Assembly: GCF_036320965.1 (NCBI RefSeq)
Contig: NC_092264.1
Coordinates: forward strand, 16,849,775-16,913,774
Length of the DNA stretch: 64,000 nucleotides
Reading direction: 5' to 3'
From: Panulirus ornatus
Lineage: Eukaryota; Arthropoda; Malacostraca; Decapoda; Palinuridae
Shown: piece by piece, positions 36,549 to 50,276 of the stretch
Position numbering within the stretch: position 1 is the stretch's first letter
How the letters are laid out: every line of letters begins with the position of its first letter
The notes under the pieces: model-generated
Told to the model about the DNA's origin: nothing
Seen by the model: the letters and a program-made list of their open reading frames with translations, nothing else
Database searches by the model: none
Translations under genes and position numbers: made by a program

Positions 36549-37469
36549 CGAAAACGATATGCCCTTGATTGGGGCGTTGAGCTGGTCATGCCTTCTTAGC
36601 TACCATAAAAAAAAAAATATCAGTATACTTGATATTGTTGATAGTCTTGATATCCTGGTATAGTTATCATGTTAAGTCCTTTAATTTCACACGGCACTAC
36701 ACCAGCTCCATCAGTCTCTGTAAGATGACGAGTTGCTTCTGAATTTCATAATAATTCTGAAATTTCTCTTGAGAGGGAAGCTGACAGACGCTGTGTCACA
36801 TGCGACCGAAACGCTGAGTTCATTTCAGGTAAATGAAAATAAATGACTTGGTTTCGGTAATGTCTTTATTTTTATTTTTTCTCCGAGGTCACCAGATGTG
36901 CTGGTTTATATTGCGAGACAAATTCCCTTTTACGACGTCAACAGCACAGCCATATCATGCAATCTCGTGTCCTTGCAATATCTCTCGTCGTATAATGATA
37001 TCAAAAATATAGGCACTTCTCTACACCTGTGTTGCAGGAAATGGATTAGATCTCCCTTCGGGCTTTGCAGTCATCGTTAGAAATTGAATAATAAAAAATA
37101 TGTGTAGAGATTGTGGGTTTGTGGTGTTTCTAAGTGTGCCGTCATGCTCTGAATCACACAGCTGTATATATTCCTCAGTTCTGACGAGGGAATAAATTCT
37201 TATAAAAACGAGCGTCAGTAGTGTATTTCTAAATATTTTATGTCCAGGGGTGTTGAAATGTCGACAGGGGTCAGTAGCCGATATCAGTTACGAAGAAAGA
37301 CAGAAGGAATATTACTTACGCTCATATTGAAACAAGTTATATAGATATTGTAAGAACTTATGTGTAAGCGAATATGATTAGATATATCGTTTGTTAGAGG
37401 CCTTTTTTTCCAAGGACATTAGCTATTTAATGCCTATATCATCCAGCACACTTGGTTCTGAATGGCTGG

Positions 37470-38600
37470 CTATATTATCCAGGATGTTTGTTGTTATATG
37501 GTCATATCATCCAGGATTGTTTGTTGTTATATGGTCATATTATCCAGGATGTTTGTTGTTATATGGTTATATTATCCAGGGATGTTTGTTGTTATATGGT
37601 TATATTATCCAGGGATGTTTGTTGTTATATGGTTATATTATCCAGGGATGTTTGTTGTTATATGGTTATATTATCCAGGATGTTTGTTGTTATATGGTTA
37701 TATTATCCAGGGATGTTTGTTGTTATATGGTCATATTATCCAGGAATGTTTGTTGTTATATGGTTATATTATCCAGGGATGTTTGTTGTTATATGGTTAT
37801 ATTATCCAGGAATGTGTGTTGTTATATGGTTATATTATCCAGGGATGTTTGTTGTTATATGGTCATATTATCCAGGAATGTTTGTTGTTATATGGTTATA
37901 TTATCCAGGAATGTTTGTTGTTATATGGTTATATTATCCAGGGATGTTTGTTGTTATATGGTTATATTATCCAGGGATGTTTGTTGTTATATGGTCATAT
38001 TATCCAGGAATGTTTGTTGTTATATGGTCATATCATCCAGGAATGTTTGTTGTTATATGGTCATATTATCCAGGATGTTTGTTGTTATATGGTCATATTA
38101 TCCAGGATGTTTGTTGTTATATGGTTATATTATCCAGGGATGTTTGTTGTTATATGGTTATATTATCCAGGGATGTTTGTTGTTATATGGTCATATTATC
38201 CAGGATGTTTGTTGTTATATGGTTATATTATCCAGGGATGTTTGTTGTTATATGGTTATATTATCCAGGGATGTTTGTTGTTATATGGTCATATTATCCA
38301 GGGATGTTTGTTGTTATATGGTTATATTATCCAGGGATCTTTGTTGTTATATGGTCATATTATCCATGATGTTTGTTGTTATATGGTCATATCATCCAGG
38401 AATGTTTGTTGTTATATGGTCATATCATCCAGGAATGTTTCTTGTTATAGACCTAATTATTATCCAGGAACGTTGGCCGTTAAAAGCTTATATTATCCAG
38501 GAACGTTGGCTGTTAAAATCTTATATCCAGAAACGTTGGTTGTTAAATGACGGGACCATTCCAGATCTTCGACTGTTAAATACTTACATTATCCAAAAAA
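37470..38600 (+). repeat. Minisatellite, 32/33 bp unit, about 30 copies plus a degraded end
   Basis: The unit contains TATCCAGGGATGTTTGTTG then TTATATGGTTATAT. Copies vary mainly at TTATATT/CATATT and at GGGA/GGA/GGAA, which changes the length between 32 and 33 bp. From about 38455 the units are diverged (GGAACGTTGG forms). Because the unit has no stop in any forward frame, all three frames stay open; this is not evidence for a protein. Confidence 0.9.
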
Positions 38601-38812
38601 AAAAAGTTGACTTAGGTTACCTTCCCTGTCTGGGAACGTTCAGTGTTAGATCCTTATTCCAACCGGGAGCCGTTGGGAGCGTTCATACCCTGAGGAGGCC
38701 CAGTGGCTGCAGGAGACGACTCTGCTCCCTTCCACCATCACCGACTGTATTTATCATGATTACGGCTATGGACTGCAGTGCCTGCCTCTCATGACGAAGC
38801 AAGAGGACTTCC

Positions 38813-38816
<4 letters not shown>

Positions 38817-38867
<51 letters not shown>
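38817..38867. repeat. (CT)n microsatellite
   Basis: Pure CT run just after the large minisatellite. Confidence 0.95.
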
Positions 38868-38870
<3 letters not shown>

Positions 38871-39078
38871 TCATAGTCACAGATTCGTGTAATTTGCTCC
38901 ATGTTTAGGATTACTGAAGAATTTATGTATAGTTACCGAAATGATTTTCATCCTTTGAGAATCAAGCTAAAGAAGTTTTTTTCTTGGTGGTGTAATCTTT
39001 GAATATTTTTCCCATTCTACAACGTAAGTCATTCCAGAGTCTATGTTATAGATATTCTCGATTTTTTAATCGTACTCT

Positions 39079-39400
39079 TAAATAAATAAGGGCTTAGATT
39101 GGTATCTTAAGTTCGTTGAAGTCCTTTCTTGAATTAAATAAGGGGCTTAGATTGGTATCTGAAGTTCGTTGAAGTCTTTAATAAATTAAATACGGAGCCT
39201 AGATTGGTATCTGAAGTGCGCTGAAGTAAAAAAAAAAAAAATAAATAAGTATGCTTAGATTGGTATCTGAAGTGCGTTGAAATCTTACGAAAAAAGTCAA
39301 TAATGGGCTTAGATTGGTATCTAAAGTGCGTTGAAGTCGTAACAAAAAAATCTAAAGAACGGGCTTGGATTGGTATCTGAAGCGCGTTGAAGTCTAAAGA
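39079..39400 (+). repeat. Degenerate tandem repeat, about 55-58 bp, 6 copies
   Basis: Each copy has the core GCTTAGATTGGTATCTGAAG then TGCGTTGAAGTC, with variable A-rich spacers. Confidence 0.8.
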
Positions 39401-39559
39401 CGCTCGCTCTGTTTCTTGCCTGCGCTTGCGAGAACTGTTTGAAGACGCTGTCCACAGTGGTTAAGGATGGATCTAACGTCAAGATTGAAACAATGTATGG
39501 CTTGTATTCAGGTCTGGTTAGGACGAAAGTGAATGAAGACCATTAATGTTTTTTTCTGT

Positions 39560-39725
39560 GCGAAACTGAATGAAGACTGGGGTGTGTGACAGCTGAGCAG
39601 AGTGAAGCTGAGTGAATGCTGCTGTGTGACAGCTGAGCAGAGTGAAGCTGAGTGAAGGCTAGGGTGTGACAGCTGAGCAAAGTGAAGCTGAGTGAAGGCT
39701 AGGGTGTGACAGCTGAGTGGAGTGT
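39560..39725 (+). repeat. Tandem repeat, about 41 bp, 3-4 copies
   Basis: The unit contains GTGTGACAGCTGAGCAGAG then TGAAGCTGAGTGAAGGCT. Confidence 0.8.
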
Positions 39726-39984
39726 GAATTTCAGATCTGGATTGGAGAATGCTGAGGTCTAGACTACACAAAGCCGAGTGAAGGTGAGGGTGTGAGGGCT
39801 TATCAAGGCGAGGGTGAGTGAAGACAGATGGGCTGACAACTTGGTCGAGATGGAGGTGAGTTAGATCTCCTGAGGATAGTGTGTGGTCAGAATGCAGGTT
39901 GGGTGAAAGTTAGTAGGTTGCGGTCTGGTCGGGACGAAAAGAAGTAAATTCTGGGGCGCTGATCTAGTTCACATTAAGCTTAGT

Positions 39985-40265
39985 CAGTGTTAAAGCTTTG
40001 AGCTGGTCAGGAGGGAGCCTAGTGGATGTAGAGCTCTGAGCTGGTCGGAAGGAAAGCCTATTTGAGCTGGTTAGGAGGAAGCCTAGTAATGAAGGTCTTT
40101 GAACTGGTTGAAAGCGAAGGCCTAGAAGGCTCTGAGCTGGTTGGGAGGAAACGTAGTCAATGCTGGGGCTCTGAGCTGGTCGAGAGGAAGCCTAGTCGGT
40201 GCTAAGACTCTGGTCTGGTCGGGAGGAAGCTGCCTAGTCATTCCTAAGCCCCTGGTCTGGTCGGT
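39985..40265 (+). repeat. Degenerate tandem repeat, about 35-45 bp, about 7-8 copies
   Basis: Copies of GCTCTGAGCTGGTCGGGAGG then AAGCCTAGTC, of varying length. It lies next to the SINE at 40365. Confidence 0.75.
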
Positions 40266-40364
40266 TAGACGACGAAAAAAAAAATGATGTGGGAAATGTC
40301 GTAATTCCATTGCCAGTATAATTTGTGCTTGGACGACGATTGTTATGTAATCAGACGACCTAGA

Positions 40365-40527
40365 CCTCTGTAGTGTAGCGGTTAGCACTGCTGACCATGA
40401 CTCATTTACGTCGTGGCTGTTCGGCTTGGGTTCGAATCCTGGTTGTTGCAGGTGGTCCAAGTCAACCCAGCACTTCATCTTTCTCTAGAGGTGGGTCGAT
40501 GAATTGGTTAGTTGACTTACAGTAGGG

Positions 40528-40528
<1 letters not shown>
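40365..40528 (+). mobile_element. tRNA-derived SINE, copy 1
   Basis: The 5' part is tRNA-like: an A-box region TAGTGTAGCGGTTAGCAC (40371-40388) and a perfect B box GGTTCGAATCC (40429-40439). An unrelated body follows (CAACCCAGCACTTCATC, GGTGGGTCGATGAATTGG) and it ends at (TA)n. The anticodon arm is not intact, so it is a SINE and not a tRNA gene. Confidence 0.75.

Positions 40529-40529
<1 letters not shown>

Positions 40530-40609
<80 letters not shown>
40530..40609. repeat. (TA)n microsatellite
   Basis: Forms the 3' boundary of SINE copy 1. Confidence 0.95.
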
Positions 40610-40612
<3 letters not shown>

Positions 40613-41055
40613 CATGTTGGATGTAGGGATGATAATCAGTATAAGACATAAGCATAATAATTAGCACTGGATTTATATATAATAATCAGTTAGATATTGG
40701 TAAAATAATCGGCATGAGACATGAGACATAACTCTAATGACTATTACTGAACAAAGGCATTAAAACTTTCGTATGAAAGGTAATTACATCATCCCATGGT
40801 TAACGTTAAGCTCCTTAGAGCTGTGCGCGCACGGCCGTATCACAACCCCAGGCGGACGGAGCGCCAGATGTCATCAAGTAGTTCCACCCACTCAGCACTG
40901 GTCCTTCTTCCTCCAGGGTAAGGTTAGGTTCCCACGTCCCGTTACAACCCCGAGGTACATATAATGCCAGAGTTACAACACATGGCCACAAGTGGAGGTG
41001 ATTTAAATCACTTAAACGATGTTGTTCAGGAAAATGCAACCACTGTATGTCACAC

Positions 41056-41056
<1 letters not shown>

Positions 41057-41128
<72 letters not shown>
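41057..41128. repeat. Compound (AC)n(AT)n microsatellite
   Basis: AC run to about 41096, then AT to the start of cassette A8. Confidence 0.95.
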
Positions 41129-41132
<4 letters not shown>

Positions 41133-41357
41133 GGGGATAGGGGAGAAAGAATACTTCCCACGTATTCCCTGCGTGTCGTAGAAGGCGACTAAAAGGGGAG
41201 GGAGCGGGGGGCTGGAAATCCTCCCCTCTCGTTTTTTTTTTTTGATTTTCCAAAAGAAGGAACAGAGAACGAGGCCAGGTGAGGATATTCCCTCAGAGGC
41301 CCAGTCCTCTGTTCTTAACGCTACCTTGCTAACGCGGGAAATGGCGAATAGTATGAA

Positions 41358-41360
<3 letters not shown>
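41129..41360 (+). mobile_element. Cassette copy A8
   Basis: A full-length copy between (AC)n/(AT)n upstream and (TA)n downstream. It ends GCGAATAGTATGAAAGA at the (TA)n. Confidence 0.8.

Positions 41361-41443
<83 letters not shown>
41361..41443. repeat. (TA)n microsatellite
   Basis: Lies between cassette A8 and interspersed repeat copy c. Confidence 0.95.
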
Positions 41444-41444
<1 letters not shown>

Positions 41445-41446
<2 letters not shown>

Positions 41447-41660
41447 TCACCGGACTTCGCCTACTCGAGGTTACACCATGAATGAAAAGTCGCCTCTGGA
41501 GAGACTGTGTCTTTGGGAAGTACAGTTTTATAAAAGAACTTTTCTCCTCAAAGGAGTTTACATTTCCCCCACTACTGGAAGTAGCACAGCCTTGGGCTGC
41601 ATTAGAAAGGTACTGGGTAACACCAGCAATCCTCCACAGAAATTGGTCCTCAGATAATTA
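41445..41660 (+). repeat. Unnamed interspersed repeat, copy c
   Basis: CCGGACTTCGCCTACTCGAG, TTACACCATGAATGAAAAG, AGAGACTGTGTCTTTGGG, CAGTTTTATAAAAG, CTACTGGAAGTAGCACAG. It starts directly after a (TA)n array. Confidence 0.55.
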
Positions 41661-41661
41661 T

Positions 41662-43170
41662 TTCATGTTTGTGACAAAACGAATCTTTTCTTTCAGATAT
41701 TTTCCCAAGACCTGATGTCATTTTCTCGCCAGTGATTTCTAGTACCTGAGGACGATGGTGTAGTCATAAAGGCCCTTGCTCGAACCGAGCCACCAGAAAG
41801 TTCTACAATCTACGACCATGATAAACATCTCTCTGTATCTTTCCAGTAGACAATGTATTACACCTATCGGACTTAGGTTTATATACAAGAGAAAACTGTA
41901 AATTCCTGGGACTTACGTTTTTGATTTTGAAAATGTTTTTGATCATGTTCTTGGTCGTTTTCTTGAGTTGTTTACGATGACTGCAACTCTGCTGGCCAGT
42001 ATAGACCATATTTGCACAACTGCTTCGTAGTTTTCATTAGATATCGTCTAAATACTGTCTTGACAGTGTGGTGCAGTGTACTGTGTACCGGTGGTGAGCT
42101 AAGTCGTTTCAAGATACGATATGATCCATTTCATAAGAATTATAATGGGGAAATGTTGGGTCAAGAACGTAACATCTCTTGTAGCAGGGGTTTGATGGTT
42201 CGACTTACGACAAACCTGCTTCGTGGAAGCTTCAAGCCTGCGCTACACGATGTAGCAGGGACAAGATGGATTCCCTTGAAGCCATATGTCAGAGAACTTG
42301 CTTCAAAGAAGTCCATCCTAACCCTGCTGCTGAATGTAGCGTAGCCTTCGAGTTCCAGGAACCCCTGGATGTAGGGGGGAGGGGGTTATATCCTCAGCAC
42401 CCCTTTCACAAACAGGTCCTGGGTTTGCCAAATAATGATATGATATGCGTGTGTCAAACGTGTGAAGGTTATCATCGCTACGCTTCAATTCAACCTGGTC
42501 TTGAGCAACTCGTACATACGGGATGGTGCATCTTGACAACATCCTTAACAAGTCATTAGTGAGGTGAGGGGACATAAAACAGCGTCACGACTGTGTTGAC
42601 GAGGCTGTAGGAAGTAAAAATGACTCTCAGAACCCGGTGCGGATATTGGGTGGGGAGTTACTCCATAATTATGTCTTTAGTAGTTAAGTGGCCCCTCCTG
42701 AAGGGTCTACAGTGCTCCAGGGCGGAGGCAGCCTCACCTATGTAGCTAAAGACCCGTGCCCCCAGGGTAGGTAGGCAGCTTTGCCGATCTCTCGAAGGGA
42801 GGGATCCCTTACTCCAGTGGTGCATAGCTCATACATCTTGAGGGAAACGCATACGACTGCAAGGAGTCCTTGTCTCAACACTCGTTCTTCACAGTGTTCT
42901 GCAGGCCCGACCCTCTCCTGCAGTGTGCAGAATACAGTAAGATCTCAATATATCCGGGTAGCCAGGAGCAGGGGTGGGTAAGACTTGGTCTCAGTCTATG
43001 ACACGTACTGTGGACTCGAGGGAAGGCCTGGGTGATCAGCTACTTCGGCTGCTGGAGTCATTATGACCTTCACCGTCGAGCAATAACCACCCAACCTAAA
43101 AACCTTGAAAACCTTCTGCAGATGTTCAAGGTCATTGGAAGACCATGCAACCATGCACATTCTCACTGCA
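41662..43170. other. Putative SOD-repeat intron 1, part 3: no gene seen
   Basis: Short ORFs (up to about 110 codons) without recognisable motifs. No repeat family member was identified. Confidence 0.3.
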
Positions 43171-43203
<33 letters not shown>

Positions 43204-43210
43204 TTTATAC

Positions 43211-44892
<1,682 letters not shown>

Positions 44893-45135
44893 CCCTGGGG
44901 ATACGGGAGAAAGAATACTTCCCACGTATTCCCTGCGTGTCGTAGAAGGCGACTAAAAGGGAGAGAGCGGGGGGCTGGAAATCCTCCCCACTCGTTTTTT
45001 TTTTTTTTTTAATTTTCCAAAAGAGGAAACAGAGAAGGGGGCCAGGTGAGGATATTCCCTCAAAGGCCCAGTCCTCTGTTCTCAACGCTACCTCGCTAAT
45101 GCGGGAAATGGCGAATAGTATGAAAGAAAAAAGAA

Positions 45136-45137
<2 letters not shown>
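44893..45137 (+). mobile_element. Cassette copy A9
   Basis: A full-length copy between two long (TA)n arrays, beside RTE copy R4 (opposite strand) and the decayed R6. On the minus strand its sequence, the (TA)n and R4 form one open frame of 565 codons, which is coincidental. Confidence 0.8.

Positions 45138-45209
<72 letters not shown>
45138..45209. repeat. (TA)n microsatellite
   Basis: Lies between cassette A9 and decayed RTE R6. Confidence 0.95.
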
Positions 45210-45210
<1 letters not shown>

Positions 45211-45212
<2 letters not shown>

Positions 45213-45745
45213 TAAGCTATATGAGAGGATGGTTATTGAGAGGGTGATGGTATGAACAGAACATTAGATCAGAAAGGAACACTGTGGCTTCAAAGATAGT
45301 ATAGGTTGTATGGCTCTCGTATTCATTTTGAAAAACTTGTGTGAGAAATGATTGATGAAAGGTATTTGTATGTGGCGATTATGGATGTAGAGAAAGCGTA
45401 TGACAGCGCTGACGGAGATGCCTTGTAGAGGGTGATGCGAAAGTATGGTTTGAGATGAAAGCTGCTAGATATAGTGAGGAGTTCCAGTTGGAAGGGTAAG
45501 GCGTGTGTGCGATTATAAAGGGTGGAGGCTGAGTGATTGCATGTGAAGCTGAGTTTTCGTGGAGTAAGTGTGCGATGTCACCATGGCTCATGGAGATAAG
45601 GGCGGGTCAAGAGCATATCTGTTAGTGGAGGAGCCCGGGAGATGAGCCAGTTGCTATTTGCAGATGACGCGGCTTCAGTAGTAGACTCGTGTGAGAAACT
45701 GCAGAAGTTGGGAGTGTGCAAAAAGTGTGTGAAAGGGAACAAATT
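45211..45745 (+). mobile_element. Decayed RTE RT fragment R6 beside a host splice acceptor
   Basis: This matches R1 from about 1615 to 2195: GGTAAGCTATATGAGAGG, GATGTAGAGAAAGCGTATGA (Asp-x-Glu-Lys-Ala-Tyr-Asp) and CAGTTGCTATTTGCAGATGA (the FADD box). Stops are scattered through it. It starts at a (TA)n array and ends about 30 nt before exon 45773 of the SOD-repeat gene. Confidence 0.7.
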
Positions 45746-45772
45746 ATCAACATGTTGTCTCTCTTCTTACAG

Positions 45773-45977
45773 GATCTTCGACTTGCTCCTTGCTGGCGGA
45801 GTTTGATCAGAAGGGTTTGCGAGGTCAAGTAGGGTTCTTGAGGAGCGCACCTGGTGGGGAAGTGACGGTGGCAGCCAGCATCAAGGGCGCCGTGAAGGGA
45901 GAGGTGTTCGTGTGGAAGGTATATAGCATCCCTGTGCAGCCCTACGAGCAGTGTGTACCCAGCAACTACGGTCAGGA
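45773..45977 (+). CDS. SOD-repeat exon: domain 1, N-terminal half
   Basis: Acceptor TCTTACAG, donor GTGAGT, phase 1 in and 2 out. It encodes LLAEFDQKGLRGQVGFLRSA, a beta-hairpin like the start of SOD (gly-x-val-x-phe), then EVFVWKVYSIPV, where a normal SOD has Phe-His-Val-His-Glu. Both copper histidines are therefore absent (Trp-Lys-Val-Tyr). CVPSNYGQ follows, with a Cys at the position of the conserved disulfide. Confidence 0.78.
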
Positions 45978-48425
45978 GTGAGTATGATGACCTGTGGCTT
46001 TCCCTCTATCACACCAGGTCACAACTATGGTCAGGAAGAGTGTCACACCAGGTCACAGCTGTGGTCAGGAATGGGTATCATACCAGGTCACAGGTATGGT
46101 CAGGGTTTAGTATCATGCTCCCTCCATCTACCTCCTCCCCTCGCACCAGGTTACACACTTACGCTCAGGAGTGATTATGATGCCCCACTCTACCACTTTA
46201 TTTACATTTGGTCACACTTACGATCAGGGTTAAGCGTGATGACCCCAGCTTAACCCAATGCCCTGCTCTTGGTCACAACTATGGTTAAGAATTAAGGACG
46301 GTGCCGTGAACTTACCTCCCTTCTTTACTTCTCATGACACGAGGTAGACAAAACACATGTTAAGCGAGTGGACATCACATGTCATTCATTAGATTCCGTG
46401 TATGTGGACACAGCTGGGCGGTGGAGACGGGGCGGTGAAACACGAGAGGGCGTGGACGTCTCTCCATTGAGGAGCATTGACGTGTTTGTGGCCTTATGTA
46501 AACAAAGACTATGTGGTAGAGCACGTGTGTCCCTCAGTCCGAAGACAGTATAATATCATGAGACTGGAAGATCTTTTTGGTGAGGGTACTCCTTCTGTAA
46601 CGTCATGCAAATTGATTAATGATATTTTACTGTTGTATAGATAATGGTGTCCGCTTAGTCATATGTTATGATTGTTTTAATCATCTGTTTGGTGTTTCAT
46701 TATTTTGTGGACTATGGCTGTTTTGGCTTTTAGATTTATTGTCAACTTCTTTTATACGTTTAATAGATTGCAATGTATTAACTGTAATTGAAGCTGTGGT
46801 CAATAGACTATCTATCTGCCTATCTGTGGTCGGGACGGACTATGGAAGGTGACATCATACCCAGCTACTACTGCTACTCTCATACTATGTCATAACTACC
46901 GTTGCATGGCGCCCACATCGGCCCTGTGCCTCACATCGAGTCATAGATACGGTCAACAGTCTGCTCCCCTTCGTGTGGTTCCTCTCTCGTGCCAGGTGAC
47001 CAGTGCCTCCCCCAGCCTCACTGTGGTATCTCATGCACGAGTGACTGTGATGATGAATACCTCACATTAGTAGACTCCATATCCTGGAGAGGTCATCTTG
47101 GGAGGATGTATACATCACATCAACAGCAAAATGAGAAAGTTCCTCTTCTGTGATTTGATCTTTTCAAGCGGGTCAAGCTGCGTGGGAGATGCTGTGTAAG
47201 GCATGCTGTACGGGACATGCTGCGCGGGTCATGCTGCGTGGGACATGCTGAGTGTTGAGGGTATACTGACGTAGTTCCTTACTTGGGCCGGAGATAGCTT
47301 CTTCAGACTTCAAGCAGCATAAACCCAGAGCTGAGTGGGAATATTCAGTAACGTAAATATACAAACTTTTAACACGACTTTAAGTTACTCAAGCGAGACG
47401 ATGGGTGTTTATCCTAACTAGAATTTAAGAAGGTTTAATCTCTAGGTAATGGCCTCTGGGTAGCTGTTCTTAGCTTCATGAGATGTTGCTGGCTGCTCAT
47501 AGCTTCATGAGATGTTGCTGGCTGTCACGACTGCATGTGTTGTACTGCCGTGGAGGGTGAGAAAAAATGTGGTTGGGTTCCAGCAAGTCGTGACCCGCGT
47601 CTGGTGAAAGGGCATGGAGGAAAGGTGCAGACCTATCCAGACCTGGAGGTCTGGAAGGGCGAAAGAGGAAGACAGAAAGGAAGTGGAAGAAGAGTTGAGA
47701 AAGTATGGGTGAAATAGAATGTGTGTTAGAGTTAGTTGGGACTGGACAAAGTGAGCGTAGGAAATGAAGAAGATACAGGACAGAATGGAGGAATGAGACA
47801 AGAAATCTTCGTGCTGGACCACTGTGTAGATATTCACATATTGTCTGCTGCTGTTTACTGACCAGCTTTTATTCTTTAGTGTATTTCTCGTAATGCTGTC
47901 AGTTCTACGCAGAACTCTCTCCCTCACACTGTACAAATAGGTAGTAAGAGGGTCCGAAAGTAGCATAGTACAGACCATATATTCATCCGCATTTGTTTCC
48001 TACGGCACTCGACTGCCTCTTCCTCTCTCTAAACCCATCGTCCCACAAGGTGACCGCTTGCTTCAGACCCTCTCCAACTCGGGTGTTTTAAAGACGCTTC
48101 CGTTTTCCTCGGACGCCGTCCTCACAGAAAACTCACTCATCGGTCAAACTGTCATTTAGAGCTCACAGAATCGGTGGTAAAACCCCTGGTGCTGAATAGA
48201 GGTTCTACCAGTCGACCACAGAGCCACAGGCTCTCTCTCATACCTTCTGCCTTGTGCCCGGATGTGGATGCTCCTGGCGCGGGGCTGAGGAGAAGGCGAT
48301 TTGCATAAACCACTGCCTTTCGTCGCTCTCTCGTGTTGATGATTTTGCCGTCGTGATCTGTTGTCTTGTTCCGTATGTGTTTATGACTTATGTTGTCCGT
48401 AGAGTGTTGGTCCTTTGTAGTTTGT

Positions 48426-48493
<68 letters not shown>

Positions 48494-50202
48494 TATATAT
48501 ATATATATGGATTCTGTTTAAAAGCTTTCTTTTCATTGATTATATTCTTCCTTGATGACCAAATTTAGTCTCGAGATTGATCTATTAATATTACGTTCTT
48601 AACTGTTTGTTCTAACTTGATCATCTGCGGGAAAGGCTTAAGGCTTTGTATTTGCCTTGTATGGAAGAAAGAAGAGTGACGAGTGACTTGATCACAATTT
48701 TTAGGTTTTGAAATCAGCTTCGCAATGTAAATAGTACACGGAAGATACAGGGATCGAGCAACTAGAGGCCATGATGTTGAAATTAAAGAAGTACTTCTTT
48801 AGTATAAGAGCGATGGAGGAATGTAATACAACTGAATGAAATATTAGTAATTGGGGACAGCATATAGAAATTTAAGCTGTAAAATAGCTGAAAATGTTCA
48901 GGTAATGGGACCCCACGATGGTACAAATAGGTAATTACTAATAGATGACTACACAGACACACACACACACACACCAGAGCCTTAACATACAGTCACCAGT
49001 TACGGATAGACCATGTCAATAACTACAGGTCATGTCGTGGCGAGTTTTCCACACTTGTTGTCACCACTTTAAGGCATAGTTGCGCTCCTACACTGCCGCC
49101 CAGCGTCTGGGTTACTTAGGTAAGTTTGTGAGAGATTGTCGGGTCTCTGTGCTATAGCAACCGTCCTGGGGAATCGGAGACTAGCGTGTGTACATGGCAG
49201 GCTCCCGAGTGTTTACATGTGTGACTGTGGAACATCTCGCAGTTTTTGACTCCGACTCATTGATTATGGCCAAGAGATAGACTCATGATCAGCGACAGTT
49301 CTCACTCGTAAAATTCTGACAATTTGGTATTGCTAACATTTAGTGTCGCTATATCAAACATGAAATACCTCTAGAATTTGACCCGTAGGATATGACGTAT
49401 AAAACATCGTCTGCATTGGCCTGTCAGGACCTAAGTTCTTGAGTTGTCATTATTGTCCATAACTTTCCCCTTCATGGCTCACCAGCCCGCGATCCACGTC
49501 TGATTTGGCTTCTGACTACCACACGAAATTCAGATCGGGTTATACTACAAAGCAGGTATTCCTGTAGCCTTAAAAGAGATAATATTTAGTAAATATAAGT
49601 TTGACTTGTATATCTAAGGGGGATTCGGGAACTCCATGTTTCTACGAAGTCTATAGTTGGCTGACACCAACCTCGATAAACGAGATTGCAGGCTGTCTCA
49701 TACACACACACACACACACACTCATCTTTCAAACAGATGTAGACTAATCGTCAAGTGGCGTGTTGCCACAAAGCAATGTATTTCCCTCCTCTCGACGTGG
49801 CTAACACCCGCCACTCTGCCCTTCATCCTGACGCGGAACAATAAGTAGCAAGCCAACCGGAGCAAAAAGTTAAGTTCCTGATTTCCTTGATTCAGCCATT
49901 GTGTATACGATCAACAGATGAAAGCGGCTTTCACCTTGTAGTGATATCTTTATCTGACTTTCTTCTCTTCCTTCCTCTCTCTGTCCTTGCCTTTCTTTGT
50001 CTTTCACTCTTCCCATTTTCCGCCCCTCTATATACCACTCTCTATCCTCGTCTTCCATTCTTTGTCTTTTCTGTGACCACATCCCTCAATACCTGTCTTC
50101 CATCCAGTGTCTCCCTTTTCACCACCTCTCTCTATCAGTGTCTTCCCTCTCCCCCACTTCTATTTATTCTTCATTTCCTTTGTATTTCTCTTCCTCTTCT
50201 CA

Positions 50203-50276
<74 letters not shown>

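Noticed and set aside
37470..38450. A CRISPR-like array of regularly spaced repeats
   Set aside because: Units are directly adjacent with no unique spacers, and the genome is eukaryotic. It is a minisatellite.
37391..38794. A 467-codon hydrophobic repeat protein
   Set aside because: The minisatellite is open in all three frames. Frame choice is arbitrary and unit length changes break any one frame of the repeat peptide.
40365..40455. A functional tRNA gene
   Set aside because: A and B boxes are present, but no proper anticodon arm or acceptor stem can be formed and the body of a SINE follows.
41803..42559. Several overlapping ORFs of 68-110 codons
   Set aside because: No motif, no splice context, and overlapping frames on both strands; they look like chance ORFs.
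48170..48240. A tRNA-like segment on the minus strand (GGCTCTGTGGTCGACTGG)
   Set aside because: There is an A-box-like start but no recognisable B box and no second copy in the window; too weak to call a SINE.
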